64,000 bases of DNA from Planktothricoides sp. SR001 (GCF_001276715.1 NZ_LIUQ01000008.1:1-64000); one strand, 5' to 3'. Positions 51,421 through 60,246 are shown, counted from the stretch's first letter. The notes: generated by a model from the sequence alone, not told the origin. Made by a program: numbers and translations.

Positions 51421-51762
51421 TTCATCGCTTGTAGGGGCGTTCCCATGACCGCAGATAATTTTATTAATTAAAAGCCAAAATTTTATATCGGAATGCTTCG
51501 CCCCTACGCGGTTATTATATTTATGACTTAAAAAACCCTAGACAAGAATGCTTTCATACCGATATCGCTCCCCCCAACCCCCCTTAAAAAAGGGGAGGCT
51601 TTTTATAGTGAAAGCCAGAATTGTCTACTGTAATCCTGTAATCCGGCAACAAATCCTAAAGCACTCTTTCAAGGTGGATTGGAGGCGATCGCTAATCTTT
51701 TGGGAAATTTTGAAAAATTTGGTATTATCCCATTATTATCGCAACCCAAAATAACTTAAGAT
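51421..51762. other. Intergenic region with dispersed repeats
   Basis: GTAGGGGCG...CGGAATGCTTCGCCCCTAC (51430-51507) and the CCCCAACCCCCCTTAAAAAAGGGG repeat (given in parts near 51570-51605, followed by a T-run) fill most of the gap. A 68-codon frame here is not supported. Confidence 0.6.
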
Positions 51763-53004
51763 ATGATATCAGATGCTTTAATCCTTCGTCAAGGCCGATT
51801 AATCAATGGTCAACTGGTGGATATTTTAATTGAAAATAGCCGCATTACTGCCATTAAAAACCAATTGCCCCAGCAGGTCAAGCAAGAAATTCAATTAAAC
51901 GGCAATTTAATCAGTCCGCCATTTGTCGAGTCTCATATTCACTTAGACTCTGCTTTAAATGCGGGAGAACCGCGATTTAATCAAAGCGGCACTTTGTTTG
52001 AAGGCATTCAAATTTGGGGAGAACGCAAGCAAAATTTAACTTTAGCCGATGTCAAAAAACGGGCGATCGCTGCTTTAAAGCAACAAGCAGCCCAAGGAGT
52101 CTTATTTGTCCGCAGTCATGCGGATGTTTCCGAACCCAGTTTAACCGCATTGCAAGCTTTATTAGAAGTTAGAGAAACAGTCAAAGATTGGATTACTTTG
52201 CAAGTAGTGGCATTTCCCCAAGATGGGATTTATAGTCAGCCAGAAAACGCCATTTTATTAGAAAAAGCCCTGGCAATGGGGGCTGATGTAGTGGGGGGAA
52301 TTCCTCATTATGAATTAACCAGAGAAGATGGGGTAAATTCGATTCAGCAGATTTTTGCCTTAGCGGAAAAATATCAGAAACTCATCGATATTCACTGTGA
52401 TGAAATTGATGATGATCAGTCGCGTTTTTTGGAAGTGGTAAATGCTTGGGCGATTAAAACGGGTTTCGGGGAAAAAGTCACCGCCAGTCATACAACGGCG
52501 TTTGGTTCTTATAATAATGCGTATGCCTATAAGCTATTGGGAATGTTGGAGCGATCGCGCCTCAATTTTGTATCTAATCCTTTAATTAATATTACCCTAC
52601 AAGGTCGCACCGATACCTATCCCAAACGGCGGGGTGTCACACGGGTAAAAGAACTGTGGCAAGCGGGATTAAATGTCTCCTTGGGACATGATTGTATTCA
52701 AGATCCTTGGTATATTTTAGGCACCGGAAATATGCTAGATGTAGCGAATATGGCGATTCATGTTTGCCTGATGACCGGACTGGCAGAAATTGATGCTTGT
52801 TATGACATGATTACGGCTCATGGGGCGAAAACTTTGCAAGTAGAAAATCAGTATGGCATTGCCGTGGGTAAACCCGCTAATTTAATTGTATTAAATGCCC
52901 AAAATCGGTTTCAGGCAATGCGCGATCGATCTACGGTACTTTATGTTATTTCTCAAGGCAAATTACTCGTTGAAACCCAAGCCCCTGTCACCACTTGGCA
53001 TTAA
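51763..53004 (+). CDS. codA: Cytosine deaminase-like amidohydrolase
   Basis: This 413-residue metal-dependent amidohydrolase matches the CodA group. It has the metal pair HIH at 58-60 in VESHIHLDSALN, the H of IDIHCDEIDDD, the SHTTAFGSYNNAYAYKLL segment and GHDCIQDPWY with the last metal Asp. It should deaminate cytosine to uracil in pyrimidine salvage, though close relatives act on related nitrogen heterocycles. ATG 51763 has only a poor upstream Shine-Dalgarno. It forms a single-gene unit; no cytosine permease is adjacent. Confidence 0.85.
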   Translation: MISDALILRQGRLINGQLVDILIENSRITAIKNQLPQQVKQEIQLNGNLISPPFVESHIHLDSALNAGEPRFNQSGTLFEGIQIWGERKQNLTLADVKKRAIAALKQQAAQGVLFVRSHADVSEPSLTALQALLEVRETVKDWITLQVVAFPQDGIYSQPENAILLEKALAMGADVVGGIPHYELTREDGVNSIQQIFALAEKYQKLIDIHCDEIDDDQSRFLEVVNAWAIKTGFGEKVTASHTTAFGSYNNAYAYKLLGMLERSRLNFVSNPLINITLQGRTDTYPKRRGVTRVKELWQAGLNVSLGHDCIQDPWYILGTGNMLDVANMAIHVCLMTGLAEIDACYDMITAHGAKTLQVENQYGIAVGKPANLIVLNAQNRFQAMRDRSTVLYVISQGKLLVETQAPVTTWH

Positions 53005-53400
53005 AATTTTATCATTAATATTATAATTGATAATTTTCCATTTTTCCCCTTGTAACATGATATGATCTAGCATACATTGTAGGGGCGAAGCATTCCGTAG
53101 GGGCGAATGGCCATTCGCCCGTACAAGGGCGAATGGCCATTCGCCCCTACGATGCTTAAAATATTAAATTAATTACCGGAATGCTTCGCCCTTACTACGG
53201 TCATGCTTCCTTCGCCCTTACTACAGTCATAATTTGCTCTTACTGCTTAAAATATTCTTAGGGCGAAGCATTCCGGCAGTGTAGGGGCGAATGGCCATTC
53301 GCCCCTACTGCTGAAAATATTAAATAGACTGCCGGAATGCTTCGCCCCTGACAACCGCTGTAATATAATATCCATAATTATTCAGGCTAGGGGTAAGGTT
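53005..53400. mobile_element. Cluster of GTAGGGGCGAAGCATTCC elements
   Basis: At least three nested copies of TGTAGGGGCGAA...TTCGCCCCTAC and CCGGAATGCTTCGCCC lie between codA and the Uma2 gene, ending ACCGCTGTAATA (53351-53362), which resembles the right end of the MITE-like elements. No gene is present. Confidence 0.65.
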
Positions 53401-53970
53401 ATGAGTAGCTTAACATTAAATTTAGATACCGTTCACCTGAGTGACGAACAGTTCTATCAGTTATGTCAAAATAACCGCGATTTGAACTTTGAACGTACTG
53501 CCAGAGGAGAACTAATTATTATGCCACCAGTAGGAGGCGATAGCGGAAATCGAGAAGCAGATTTAATTATCGATTTGGGAATTTGGAATCGGCAAACAAA
53601 CCTGGGTTATACTTTCAGTTCTTCCACGGTATTTAAGTTACCAAATGGGGGCGATCGCTCCCCGGATGCCGCTTGGATTCGCCGGGAAAGATACTCAGCA
53701 TTAACCCCGGAACAAAGACGCAAATTTCCTCCTATTGCCCCGGATTTTGTGATTGAATTAAGGTCAGCAACCGATAATTTAGAAATGTTGCGTGCCAAAA
53801 TGCAAGAATATATGGATGCCGGGGTGCAATTGGCATGGTTGATTAACCCCCAACAGCAACAAGTAGAAATTTATCGCCCAGGAAAAGATGTAGAATTGCG
53901 AAATCTTCCCACCGAATTATCCGGGGAAAATGTATTACCCGGATTTAGTTTGAATCTATCTCTTGATTAG
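53401..53970 (+). CDS. Uma2-family endonuclease-like protein
   Basis: This 189-residue Uma2/DUF820 protein is similar over its whole length to the one at 23860. Landmarks are LSDEQFYQLCQNNRDLNFER, GELIIMPPVGGDSG, DRSPDAAWIRRERY, FVIELRSATDNLEMLR and KMQEYMDAGVQLAWLI. The PD-(D/E)XK-like residues (Asp in SPDAAW, Glu in IELRS) are intact. Function unproven. It is preceded by a repeat cluster and followed by a small antitoxin-like gene 207 bases away. Confidence 0.9.
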   Translation: MSSLTLNLDTVHLSDEQFYQLCQNNRDLNFERTARGELIIMPPVGGDSGNREADLIIDLGIWNRQTNLGYTFSSSTVFKLPNGGDRSPDAAWIRRERYSALTPEQRRKFPPIAPDFVIELRSATDNLEMLRAKMQEYMDAGVQLAWLINPQQQQVEIYRPGKDVELRNLPTELSGENVLPGFSLNLSLD

Positions 53971-54177
53971 AAGGATTTAACCTTTCGGGCGAAGCATGAC
54001 CGTAGATCGGTTATTGGTTCCAAGCAGAAGAATTAAATAGGCGATCGCTCTCTGGAACAAGTAAGGCGATCGCTTTCTGGCTTACGGCATCGTAGAGATT
54101 TCTGGTACAATGGAGAAAGTTAAATAAAATAAAATAAAATAAAATAAAATAAAATTATCCTCCAGTGAAACTCCATC

Positions 54178-54384
54178 ATGGCTATTCCAGAACTAGAACA
54201 ACAACTGTTACAGCTTTCGCTCAATGATAAACTGTATATTATCCAACTGCTTGCCCAAAGCCTGACTGCACCCGATCGCAACAGCCACCCAGATCAATCA
54301 AGTAAACTCTCAGAATTTTTCCGTCAATCCCCACTAGCTGAAGTCAGCGAAGAATTGGACTTTAGCCGCGATCTCAATTCATAA
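54178..54384 (+). CDS. Small antitoxin-like protein
   Basis: This 68-residue acidic protein begins MAIPELEQQLLQLSLNDKLYIIQLLAQSL and ends LSEFFRQSPLAEVSEELDFSRDL. From memory this resembles short cyanobacterial proteins, often antitoxins, found upstream of PIN-domain toxins. No toxin gene follows: the next 650 bases contain no PIN frame, so it would be a solitary antitoxin. AATAA-rich tandem repeats (54120-54160) lie just upstream. The start is clear; the function is inference. Confidence 0.6.
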   Translation: MAIPELEQQLLQLSLNDKLYIIQLLAQSLTAPDRNSHPDQSSKLSEFFRQSPLAEVSEELDFSRDLNS

Positions 54385-54759
54385 CTCTCTATCACTTGTC
54401 ACTCGCAATGAAAAAGATTTTGCCGGGACGGGTGTTGTAATTATTAATCCTTGGTCTTTTTAAGCGATCTCCCTACCAAATTCCCCAAAGCGATCCTTGC
54501 CTGTCTCTCCACAAAAATGCGATCGCCCTCTGGGATAAGTAAGGCGATCGCATCCTTGACTTTGGGAGTAGAGGAGTAGGACTCTTGCGCCAAAGGAAAG
54601 GCGATCGCTCTCTGGGACAAGTAAGGCGATCGCTTTCCGGTTAAAATGGTTTTGATTTTAGATGAGGCGCGATCGCTCTCTTGGTTGTTATTCTACAAAG
54701 GGGAAAAGTCTCGTTTTAGAGATTATTTCACTTCGTTTTTTTTCCTATAAACCCTATCC

Positions 54760-54809
54760 CTGTCAGTCGGAAAAGTCGGATAGATGAAGTCGGAAAAGTA
54801 GGATCATCG
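54760..54809 (+). repeat. Left direct repeat flanking the MT/ABC island
   Basis: It begins TGTCAGTCGGAAAAGTCGGA and continues with GAAGTCGGAAAAGTAGGATC. A related copy in the same orientation lies at 58049-58096 (TGTCAGTCGGGAAAGTCGGA and AAAGTCGGAAAAGTCGGATC). Confidence 0.7.
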
Positions 54810-54884
54810 GATAAAATACCGCACCTCACAGTTTCTCTTGGCTACTCATTATTATTAATAGGTATTCCCCATTTGGATAATGTC

Positions 54885-54936
54885 ATAATTAAATCCTCCC
54901 CACCTCAAACATCGTAGGCGGGGAGGATTTAATTAT
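54885..54936. repeat. Perfect 17-bp inverted repeat (ATAATTAAATCCTCCCC)
   Basis: ATAATTAAATCCTCCCC (54885-54901) and its exact reverse complement (54920-54936) are separated by 18 bases. Such hairpins occur at ends of IS200/IS605-type elements and as terminators; there is no transposase next to it. Confidence 0.8.
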
Positions 54937-55032
54937 CTACTTGGAGCAAAAATCGCGTACCCCTATAAATTTAGGGGATTAAACTAAGGAGAGATTGTTT
55001 TCCGTGAGAAGGGAAATGCTTATCGACACACC

Positions 55033-55905
55033 CTAGACTTTTTCTTTCTCATACCTGACGAGAAGATCCCAGAGACAAATATCGGGATCGTCATGCTCGA
55101 TATCCTCTTTCAGAACATTAAATAAAACTTCGGAATCCAAAAAATAAATCTCAAAGTTGAGCCGTTTCAAACCTGCTTCTTTAAAGATGCGATTTAAGCG
55201 CAGGGGCGTATAGTGTATTTGTTTATAATGCCAGTCCCGCCCGTGAAGGGTATTATGCCCTATATTCACTAATCCTTCTGTAACCCAATAAGCGTGTTGT
55301 TTACTTAAATGAGCAATTTCTAAGGGAGAAAAGATAGTCGGGAAAAAGCCGTAAAGCTTGCCACCTGGCTTGAGAACCTTAGAAAATTCCTGTATGATCT
55401 GACGATTGACTTCATCCTCACTGGAGACAACAGCAGCAACCGCTAAGACATAATCAAATTTTTCTTTCCAATCCGGTCTTTCTTCGGTTATTTTTGTGGA
55501 ATCTACTACTTCAAACACCAATTGTTGGCTGTTAAACCGGGAATCTCCCTCTGATTTTTGCCAATTTTCCCGTGCTTTTTCAATTCCCGTTTTGGAAAAA
55601 TCAGTACAGTAAACTTTGCCAATTTGCGGACAAAACTCTAGTAATGCCTTCTGAAGATGGATTTCTGAGCCACAGTTAGGAATCAGAACTTGGATGTCTG
55701 GAGAGTTGGGAATATCAAAGCCGGAAGATTGACTATAAGGATGGATCAGGGCTTTGCAAAGATTAGGGTCTTGTGTGAGGCTGAAAGTAGTGCCATCATA
55801 ATCTTTGTGGTTTTCATCCCATATCGCTTTCTCTTCTTCAAGGGATTTTGAGGCAACGCGATGGGAGGAGGGAATTACCCATTTGGAATCATTTGTGCTC
55901 GTCAT
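55033..55905 (-). CDS. Class I SAM-dependent methyltransferase
   Basis: This 290-residue protein (from ATG 55905; a TTG 15 bases earlier also opens the frame) has the SAM-binding core: VLIPNCGSEIHLQKALLEF as motif I, VYCTDFSKTGIEKARENW as the acidic loop, FDYVLAVAAVVSSEDEV and FSKVLKPGGKLYGFFP. The C-terminal part (HNTLHGRDWHYKQIHYTPLRLNRIFKEAGL) resembles small-molecule or natural-product methyltransferases. It lies 39 bases downstream of the ABC exporter gene, on the same strand, so the two are probably one operon. The substrate is unknown. Confidence 0.8.
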   Translation of the reverse strand: MTSTNDSKWVIPSSHRVASKSLEEEKAIWDENHKDYDGTTFSLTQDPNLCKALIHPYSQSSGFDIPNSPDIQVLIPNCGSEIHLQKALLEFCPQIGKVYCTDFSKTGIEKARENWQKSEGDSRFNSQQLVFEVVDSTKITEERPDWKEKFDYVLAVAAVVSSEDEVNRQIIQEFSKVLKPGGKLYGFFPTIFSPLEIAHLSKQHAYWVTEGLVNIGHNTLHGRDWHYKQIHYTPLRLNRIFKEAGLKRLNFEIYFLDSEVLFNVLKEDIEHDDPDICLWDLLVRYEKEKV

Positions 55906-55943
55906 AAAATTAAAATCCAAGAGTCAGCAGTTGAAATACGTTA

Positions 55944-57707
55944 TTAGGAATTGGCTTGTACAGTTAAGTTGGTATTTGCTGGATGACTTTGTTGCCAAAG
56001 GGTGGCATAGAGTCCTTTTTGTTCCAACAAGTCTGCATGGCGACCTGATGCAACGATTTGTCCATTTTCCAGCACAAAAATCCGATTCGCACGCAAAGCT
56101 TGAGCGATGCGATGAGTAATCATAATTACTGTGCGTTCTTTGGCTATATGCTCGATAGTGGCGAGAATACCTGCTTCTGTTGCCGGATCTAGGGCTGAGG
56201 TAGCTTCATCAAGAATCAGAATCGCCGGATCTCTCACCAGCGCTCTCGCGAGGGCGATTCTTTGCCGCTGTCCTCCCGATAACTGTCCGCCTCTGTCGCC
56301 GATCTGGGTATCGTATCCTTGAGGCAAAGTCAGAATAAAATCGTGAATTTCTGCGGCTTTGGCAGCGGCTTCTACTTGCTCGTTACTGGCATCCAGATAA
56401 CCCATACGAATATTTTCCCGCACAGTCGTATTAAACAGAATCACCTCTTGCGAAACCAGTCCGATTTGTGAGCGAAGAGAGCGAACTTGAGCTTGGCGCA
56501 AATCTACCCCGTCAAACAAAATACACCCCTTATCTGGGTCGTAAAATCGTGCCAGCAAATTGACAATCGTGCTTTTCCCCGCACCACTTGGCCCCACAAA
56601 TACTATAAATTCCTTTGGGCAGATAGTGAGGGATAGATTTTTAATCCCTTCTCTCTCAGAAGTGTAGCTAAAATTAACGTCTTTAAAGTGAACAGCGCGG
56701 GAAAAGTGGGGTAAGACCGCCGATCCTTCCTGGTCTTTTACTTGCGGAACTTCAGTTAAAATATCATTGATACGTCGCATCGCTGCCACTGCTTCTATGA
56801 TATATGGCACCATAAAAGTCAAGCTAAAAATACTGTTATTTAAGCCGATCAATAAAACCTGATACGAGACGAGTGTTCCGACCGAAATAAAATTCCGGTA
56901 CACCATCGCTGCACCGATACTTAAAATAATAATTTGGACAAATACAAAGACAATAACTGGAATTTTCTGTACTAAGTAGGACAGAAAAGTTGCTCGGATA
57001 TAAACTTGTTTAAAATTCTTTAAATCGGCGGTAAAATCCTGGATCATATGCTTTTCTAATCCAAAGATTTTGACAACAGATTGAGACAGAATATTTTCTT
57101 CGACGACAGTAGCAATATGTCCTTCTTTTTGCCGCAAGTCATAGCCTTTTTCTGTAGCGATAGCAGCAATTTTTGTGGGGGCAATCGCGCAGAAGGAGAA
57201 ACCAATGAAACTGAGTACCGCTAACTGCCAGTTTAGGGAAAAGAGGAAAATAGCAGAAAACAGAATGTTGCTCAGGTCTATAATCAGCACGGATAGCCCC
57301 ATTGTGACTACACCATTTTCTACCTTGGCTACATCTGCCAACACACAATTGACTATATCCCCCGCCGAACGTCTGCCAAAGAAATCCATTGATAGGGTTT
57401 GGAGATGCTCGAACAGAGAATAGCGAATTTTGTTGATAATTAAAACGCCTAAACGCGCCCCTAAAAAGTTTCCCAGCAAACCAACGCAGGCATATAGAAT
57501 TCCTCCTAGACCCAGCAGACAGAGAATTAAAACGAGAAGGCGATAATTTTGGGGAATGATGGCAGCATCGATAATAAACTTTAAACTTCCCCTCATTAGG
57601 GTATCAAATGCCGCATCAAAAACTAGACAGATAACGAGCGCACCAGCTAACTTTTTATGGTCAGCAATATATTTATTGATAGCTTTGAAAAACCAAGGAA
57701 TCTGCAT
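55944..57707 (-). CDS. MsbA-type ABC exporter (fused permease-ATPase)
   Basis: This 587-residue half-transporter has six membrane helices in residues about 1-310. The nucleotide-binding domain has Walker A GPSGAGKST, the Q-loop region, signature LSGGQRQRIALARAL and Walker B ILILDEATSALDP, followed by the H-loop in MITHRIAQALR. A homodimer would export a lipid, peptide or other hydrophobic compound. The frame opens at 57737 with TTG; ATG 57707 is preferred. The gene and the methyltransferase lie in a 3.6-kb stretch without GCGATCGC sites, flanked by direct repeats, which suggests acquisition. Confidence 0.9.
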   Translation of the reverse strand: MQIPWFFKAINKYIADHKKLAGALVICLVFDAAFDTLMRGSLKFIIDAAIIPQNYRLLVLILCLLGLGGILYACVGLLGNFLGARLGVLIINKIRYSLFEHLQTLSMDFFGRRSAGDIVNCVLADVAKVENGVVTMGLSVLIIDLSNILFSAIFLFSLNWQLAVLSFIGFSFCAIAPTKIAAIATEKGYDLRQKEGHIATVVEENILSQSVVKIFGLEKHMIQDFTADLKNFKQVYIRATFLSYLVQKIPVIVFVFVQIIILSIGAAMVYRNFISVGTLVSYQVLLIGLNNSIFSLTFMVPYIIEAVAAMRRINDILTEVPQVKDQEGSAVLPHFSRAVHFKDVNFSYTSEREGIKNLSLTICPKEFIVFVGPSGAGKSTIVNLLARFYDPDKGCILFDGVDLRQAQVRSLRSQIGLVSQEVILFNTTVRENIRMGYLDASNEQVEAAAKAAEIHDFILTLPQGYDTQIGDRGGQLSGGQRQRIALARALVRDPAILILDEATSALDPATEAGILATIEHIAKERTVIMITHRIAQALRANRIFVLENGQIVASGRHADLLEQKGLYATLWQQSHPANTNLTVQANS

Positions 57708-57790
57708 TGATAATCTTTGATTTAAGCGAACGGTCAACCCGATATTTTTAGATAGGATAGATTTGCCCTTGGAACCAAGAGCCGGAATTA

Positions 57791-57836
57791 GACTTCATCA
57801 GTAAAGTCGATCAAATAAGTGACTGCTGATGAAGTC
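57791..57836. terminator. Inverted repeat GACTTCATCAG...CTGATGAAGTC
   Basis: Perfect 11-bp arms (57791-57801, 57826-57836), then TTTCATTT. It lies just upstream of the ABC operon and could end an incoming transcript or be an operator. Confidence 0.6.
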
Positions 57837-58048
57837 TTTCATTTATATTAGGTTAGAATCCTCTGAGCATGATTTTTACTCCTTTTTTGTTGATGGTTTA
57901 CTTTTTGTTTGGTTGACCGAGCATTTACCACTTTTAACGCAGTATGTGTCCGGCACAGGGCTTTAAAAGCTCTTAAAGCAGCTTGTGTTTGGTATCACAA
58001 TCGCTTTAGCTCTTTGATGTCTCTATCATGCCTTCCCTTCCCCGTCTC

Positions 58049-58096
58049 TGTCAGTCGGGAAAGTCGGATCTGTAAAGTCGGAAAAGTCGGATCGTC
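58049..58096 (+). repeat. Right direct repeat flanking the MT/ABC island
   Basis: This is the partner of 54760-54809, same orientation, with an estimated identity of about 80 percent by eye. Confidence 0.7.
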
Positions 58097-58372
58097 CCAT
58101 CAGCCACGGCAAATCAGGGGTTCAAACGCAAGCTGATAGGCGATCTCGCTTCTAAGCTGCATATCGCGGGACAGTCCACTGATACCCCAGAAGTACAAAA
58201 AAACTTGAGTCGCACAATTCGGCCAGGTAGCCCAAACTGGATCCCGTGTTTTTGCGGAGCTATTCCAGATCCGCATGAATTTTACTTGCTGCCTGGGACA
58301 AGAGCGCGATCGCCTAGCTGATGAATTTTGATGATCCCAGCTTATTGATCGCAAACATGGTTGATTGATAAG

Positions 58373-58768
58373 ATGCAAATGCCCAGTCCAAAAACGAATC
58401 AGACTACCAAGTCAACCATGACTAGCGAAGAAGCACTGAAATTTATCGAAGCGATCCTGGAATCCAAAACAGGGAAACAACTGACTCCCCCAGAAAAAGA
58501 AATCATCAAAGCAGCTTGGGACAAAGAAACCTATAGCAACCTTGCCCAAAGCTTATATCTTACCGTCGGTCATGTGAAAGATTTAGCCTACATTTTATGG
58601 CAGCATCTTTCCGACATCTTTGGGCACAAAATTACCAAAACTAACCTGCGACGAGTGATAGAAAATTACGGTAATAAATTCACTTTATATAAATCACAAA
58701 TATCAGAAAATAACGATGATAAAAGTTACTCCTCCCCCCCCCCCCCGATGCAATATATTAATTGTTGA
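58373..58768 (+). CDS. VMAP-type HTH domain protein, upstream half of a poly-C-split gene
   Basis: This 131-residue frame (ATG 58373) contains the helical domain seen at the start of the ATPase at 8617-9993: EALKFIEAILESKTGKQLTPPEKEIIKAAWDKETY..., NLAQSLYLTVGHVKDLAYILWQHLSDIFGHKITKTNLRRVIE. The segment ends in SPPPPMQYINC just after a run of 13 C (58734-58746). The response-regulator frame overlaps it and begins in the +1 phase. Removing one C would join the two into a 401-residue protein (HTH domain plus receiver plus PAS-like part), so this may be half of a slippage-controlled gene. Confidence 0.75.
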   Translation: MQMPSPKTNQTTKSTMTSEEALKFIEAILESKTGKQLTPPEKEIIKAAWDKETYSNLAQSLYLTVGHVKDLAYILWQHLSDIFGHKITKTNLRRVIENYGNKFTLYKSQISENNDDKSYSSPPPPMQYINC

Positions 58769-59579
58769 AGACATGATATCAATCCAACAATATTTAACAA
58801 AGTTGTTAAGTAAACATGGTTATAAAGTTCGCAGTTTCAGCAACGGTAAGATGGCATTAAATTCCATCCGCCACAATCCAACCGATATCATTTTACTGGA
58901 TATTAAAATCCCCGATATGAATGGCTATGAAGTTTGCAAGGCTCTAAAAGCTGATGAAGTCACCTCAGAAATTCCGATCATTTTCTTAAGTGCGCTAGAC
59001 GAACCGATAGATAAAGTAAAAGCTTTTAACTTAGGTTGTTCAGATTATATCACGAAACCTTTTGAACCAGAAGAAATCCTGGCTAGAATTAAAACTCAAC
59101 TAACTATTCAAGAACAAAAAAAACAGTTGAAAGAAGAAATCGAACACCATAAAAAAACCGCAGAAATTCTCTACCAATCTCGCGCTTTACTTGCCAGTTT
59201 GTTGAACAGTTCCAAAGATGGAATTGCTGCCATAGAAGCGGTCAGGGATGCGCTAACTGAAGAAATTAACGATTTTTGCTGTTTGGTGGTGAATTCGGTC
59301 TTTGCTAAGTTATTAGGTCAAAAACGAACAAACCTTATGAATCAGCCTACCCTGAAACATTTGCTCAATCAACTTACTCCTACCCTATTTGATTCGCTGG
59401 TAGAGGTCGTTGAGACGGGAAAAGCGATCGAGCAAGAATTCTACTGGGAAAATCATCACGAGCAGTTCTGGTATTATTTGACTGCCGTAAAATTTAACGA
59501 TGGTTGTTCGATTACCGTTTGCGATATCACAAAGTTTAAGCTACTGGAATTTAATCCCAAGATGGAATCGCATTTATAA
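58716..59579 (+). CDS. Response regulator with PAS-like C-terminus, downstream half of a poly-C-split gene
   Basis: The frame is 287 codons long. The receiver domain runs from CNILIVEDM to about residue 128: phosphoacceptor Asp62 in IILLDIKIPDMNG, Ser92 in FLSALDE and Lys114 in YITKPFEP, all intact. A coiled linker (QEQKKQLKEEIEHHKKTAEIL) leads to a PAS-like fold (LLNSSKDGIAAIEAVRDA...NDFCCLVVNSVFAKLLGQKR). No DNA-binding or enzymatic output domain follows. ATG 58716 lies inside the upstream frame and ahead of the C tract, with no clear ribosome binding site, so independent start is doubtful and fusion to the upstream HTH domain more natural. Confidence 0.8.
   Translation: MIKVTPPPPPRCNILIVEDMISIQQYLTKLLSKHGYKVRSFSNGKMALNSIRHNPTDIILLDIKIPDMNGYEVCKALKADEVTSEIPIIFLSALDEPIDKVKAFNLGCSDYITKPFEPEEILARIKTQLTIQEQKKQLKEEIEHHKKTAEILYQSRALLASLLNSSKDGIAAIEAVRDALTEEINDFCCLVVNSVFAKLLGQKRTNLMNQPTLKHLLNQLTPTLFDSLVEVVETGKAIEQEFYWENHHEQFWYYLTAVKFNDGCSITVCDITKFKLLEFNPKMESHL
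58734..58746 (+). repeat. Poly-C tract of 13 bases at the frame junction
   Basis: The tract is 13 consecutive C in this sequence. Length changes by one base would switch between the split and fused forms. Confidence 0.9.
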
Positions 59580-59937
59580 TCATAACCTCTGCCCTAGTAG
59601 GTTGGGTTGAACGAAAGTGAAACCCAACTCAAAGTAATAGAAAATAGAGATAATGTTGGGTTTCGTGGCCTCAACCCAACCTACAATAGTATTTATATTG
59701 TAGGTTGGGCAAAATTTCACCATCATATATGGTAGGTTGGGTAAATTTTTTTGCCCAACCGAAGAATGTTAGGGGCTGTTGGATGAATTTTTGTAAATTG
59801 TATAATATTAAATTACTATAAAAATTTCCCGAATTTTTTTTCAGTAAGCTACAATAAAACCAAGAAGTAAACAGGTGTTCCCTGATGGGACTCATCCGCG
59901 CACTCCGAGCTATTTTTTATTAGGAGAAAAGTCGGTT
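59580..59937. other. Intergenic region with TAGGTTGGGTT palindromes
   Basis: TAGGTTGGGTTGA (59598-59610) and TCAACCCAACCTA (59671-59683) are exact inverted repeats, and two more TAGGTTGGG units follow by 59740. The Shine-Dalgarno of the CP12-like gene is at the right edge. Confidence 0.7.
59921..59932 (+). promoter_or_regulatory. Ribosome binding site deciding the CP12 start
   Basis: TTAGGAGAAAAG lies ahead of ATG 59938 with good spacing. It rules against the longer frame opening at 59875. Confidence 0.7.
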
Positions 59938-60246
59938 ATGATTCAGGTCCTCGCAACAAAACCCCAGGAAGTCGGCGTTAATCTGATCAATGAACCCTTA
60001 GAACGGAATTTTGAGCAAGAAAGAACCAGAAGACTAGAGGCCAATATTCAAGCCGCGATCGCAGAAGCCCGGGCAATTAGCCAACAAAAAGGTGTGACTT
60101 CTCGTGAAAGTGCCGTGGCTTGGGATATTGTGGAAGAACTGCAAGCGGCTGCTTGTCACCGTCGTGAGCAAAAGCAAAAAACTCCATTCGATCGCTATTG
60201 TGAAGAAAATCCTAGTGCCATTGAAGCCCTGATCTATGACCTTTAA
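59938..60246 (+). CDS. CP12-family protein lacking its disulfide cysteines
   Basis: CP12 binds GAPDH and phosphoribulokinase and switches the Calvin cycle off in the dark. This 102-residue protein has the CP12 core: IAEARAISQQKGVTSRES, AWDIVEELQAA and KKTPFDRYCEENPSA-type ending followed by IYDL. In usual CP12 a Cys pair flanks the first segment and a second pair lies near the C-terminus. Here the first pair is Ser48 and Ser58, and of the second only Cys88 remains, with Ala97 in the partner position. An extra Cys73 is present. There is an N-terminal extension of about 25 residues. ATG 59938 follows TAGGAGAAAAG, a good ribosome binding site. Confidence 0.85.
   Translation: MIQVLATKPQEVGVNLINEPLERNFEQERTRRLEANIQAAIAEARAISQQKGVTSRESAVAWDIVEELQAAACHRREQKQKTPFDRYCEENPSAIEALIYDL

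Larger units (their letters stand above)
54385..55032. other. HIP1-rich intergenic region and island border
   Basis: GCGATCGC sites are dense at 54525-54680, and GCGATCGCTCTCTGGGACAA-type units recur (54040, 54600). From 54760 on, HIP1 disappears. It contains the left direct repeat (54760-54809) and the 17-bp palindrome at 54885-54936. No gene is seen. Confidence 0.6.
57708..58372. other. Intergenic region right of the MT/ABC island
   Basis: It contains the inverted repeat at 57791-57836 and the right direct repeat (58049-58096). HIP1 resumes at about 58304. A 92-codon minus-strand frame at 58100 is not supported. Confidence 0.6.

Noticed and set aside
51548-51754. 68-codon frame between the signal peptidase and cytosine deaminase genes
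   Set aside because: It begins inside the CCCCAACC repeat and has no protein-like pattern.
54885-54990. Palindrome and CCCCTA...TAGGGG hairpin considered as an intact IS200/IS605 element
   Set aside because: No TnpA or TnpB coding sequence is nearby; at most it is an isolated end or a terminator.
58100-58378. 92-codon minus-strand frame near the ABC island
   Set aside because: Cys/Trp/Arg-rich composition without a domain, no start signal, and it overlaps the promoter region of the HTH gene.
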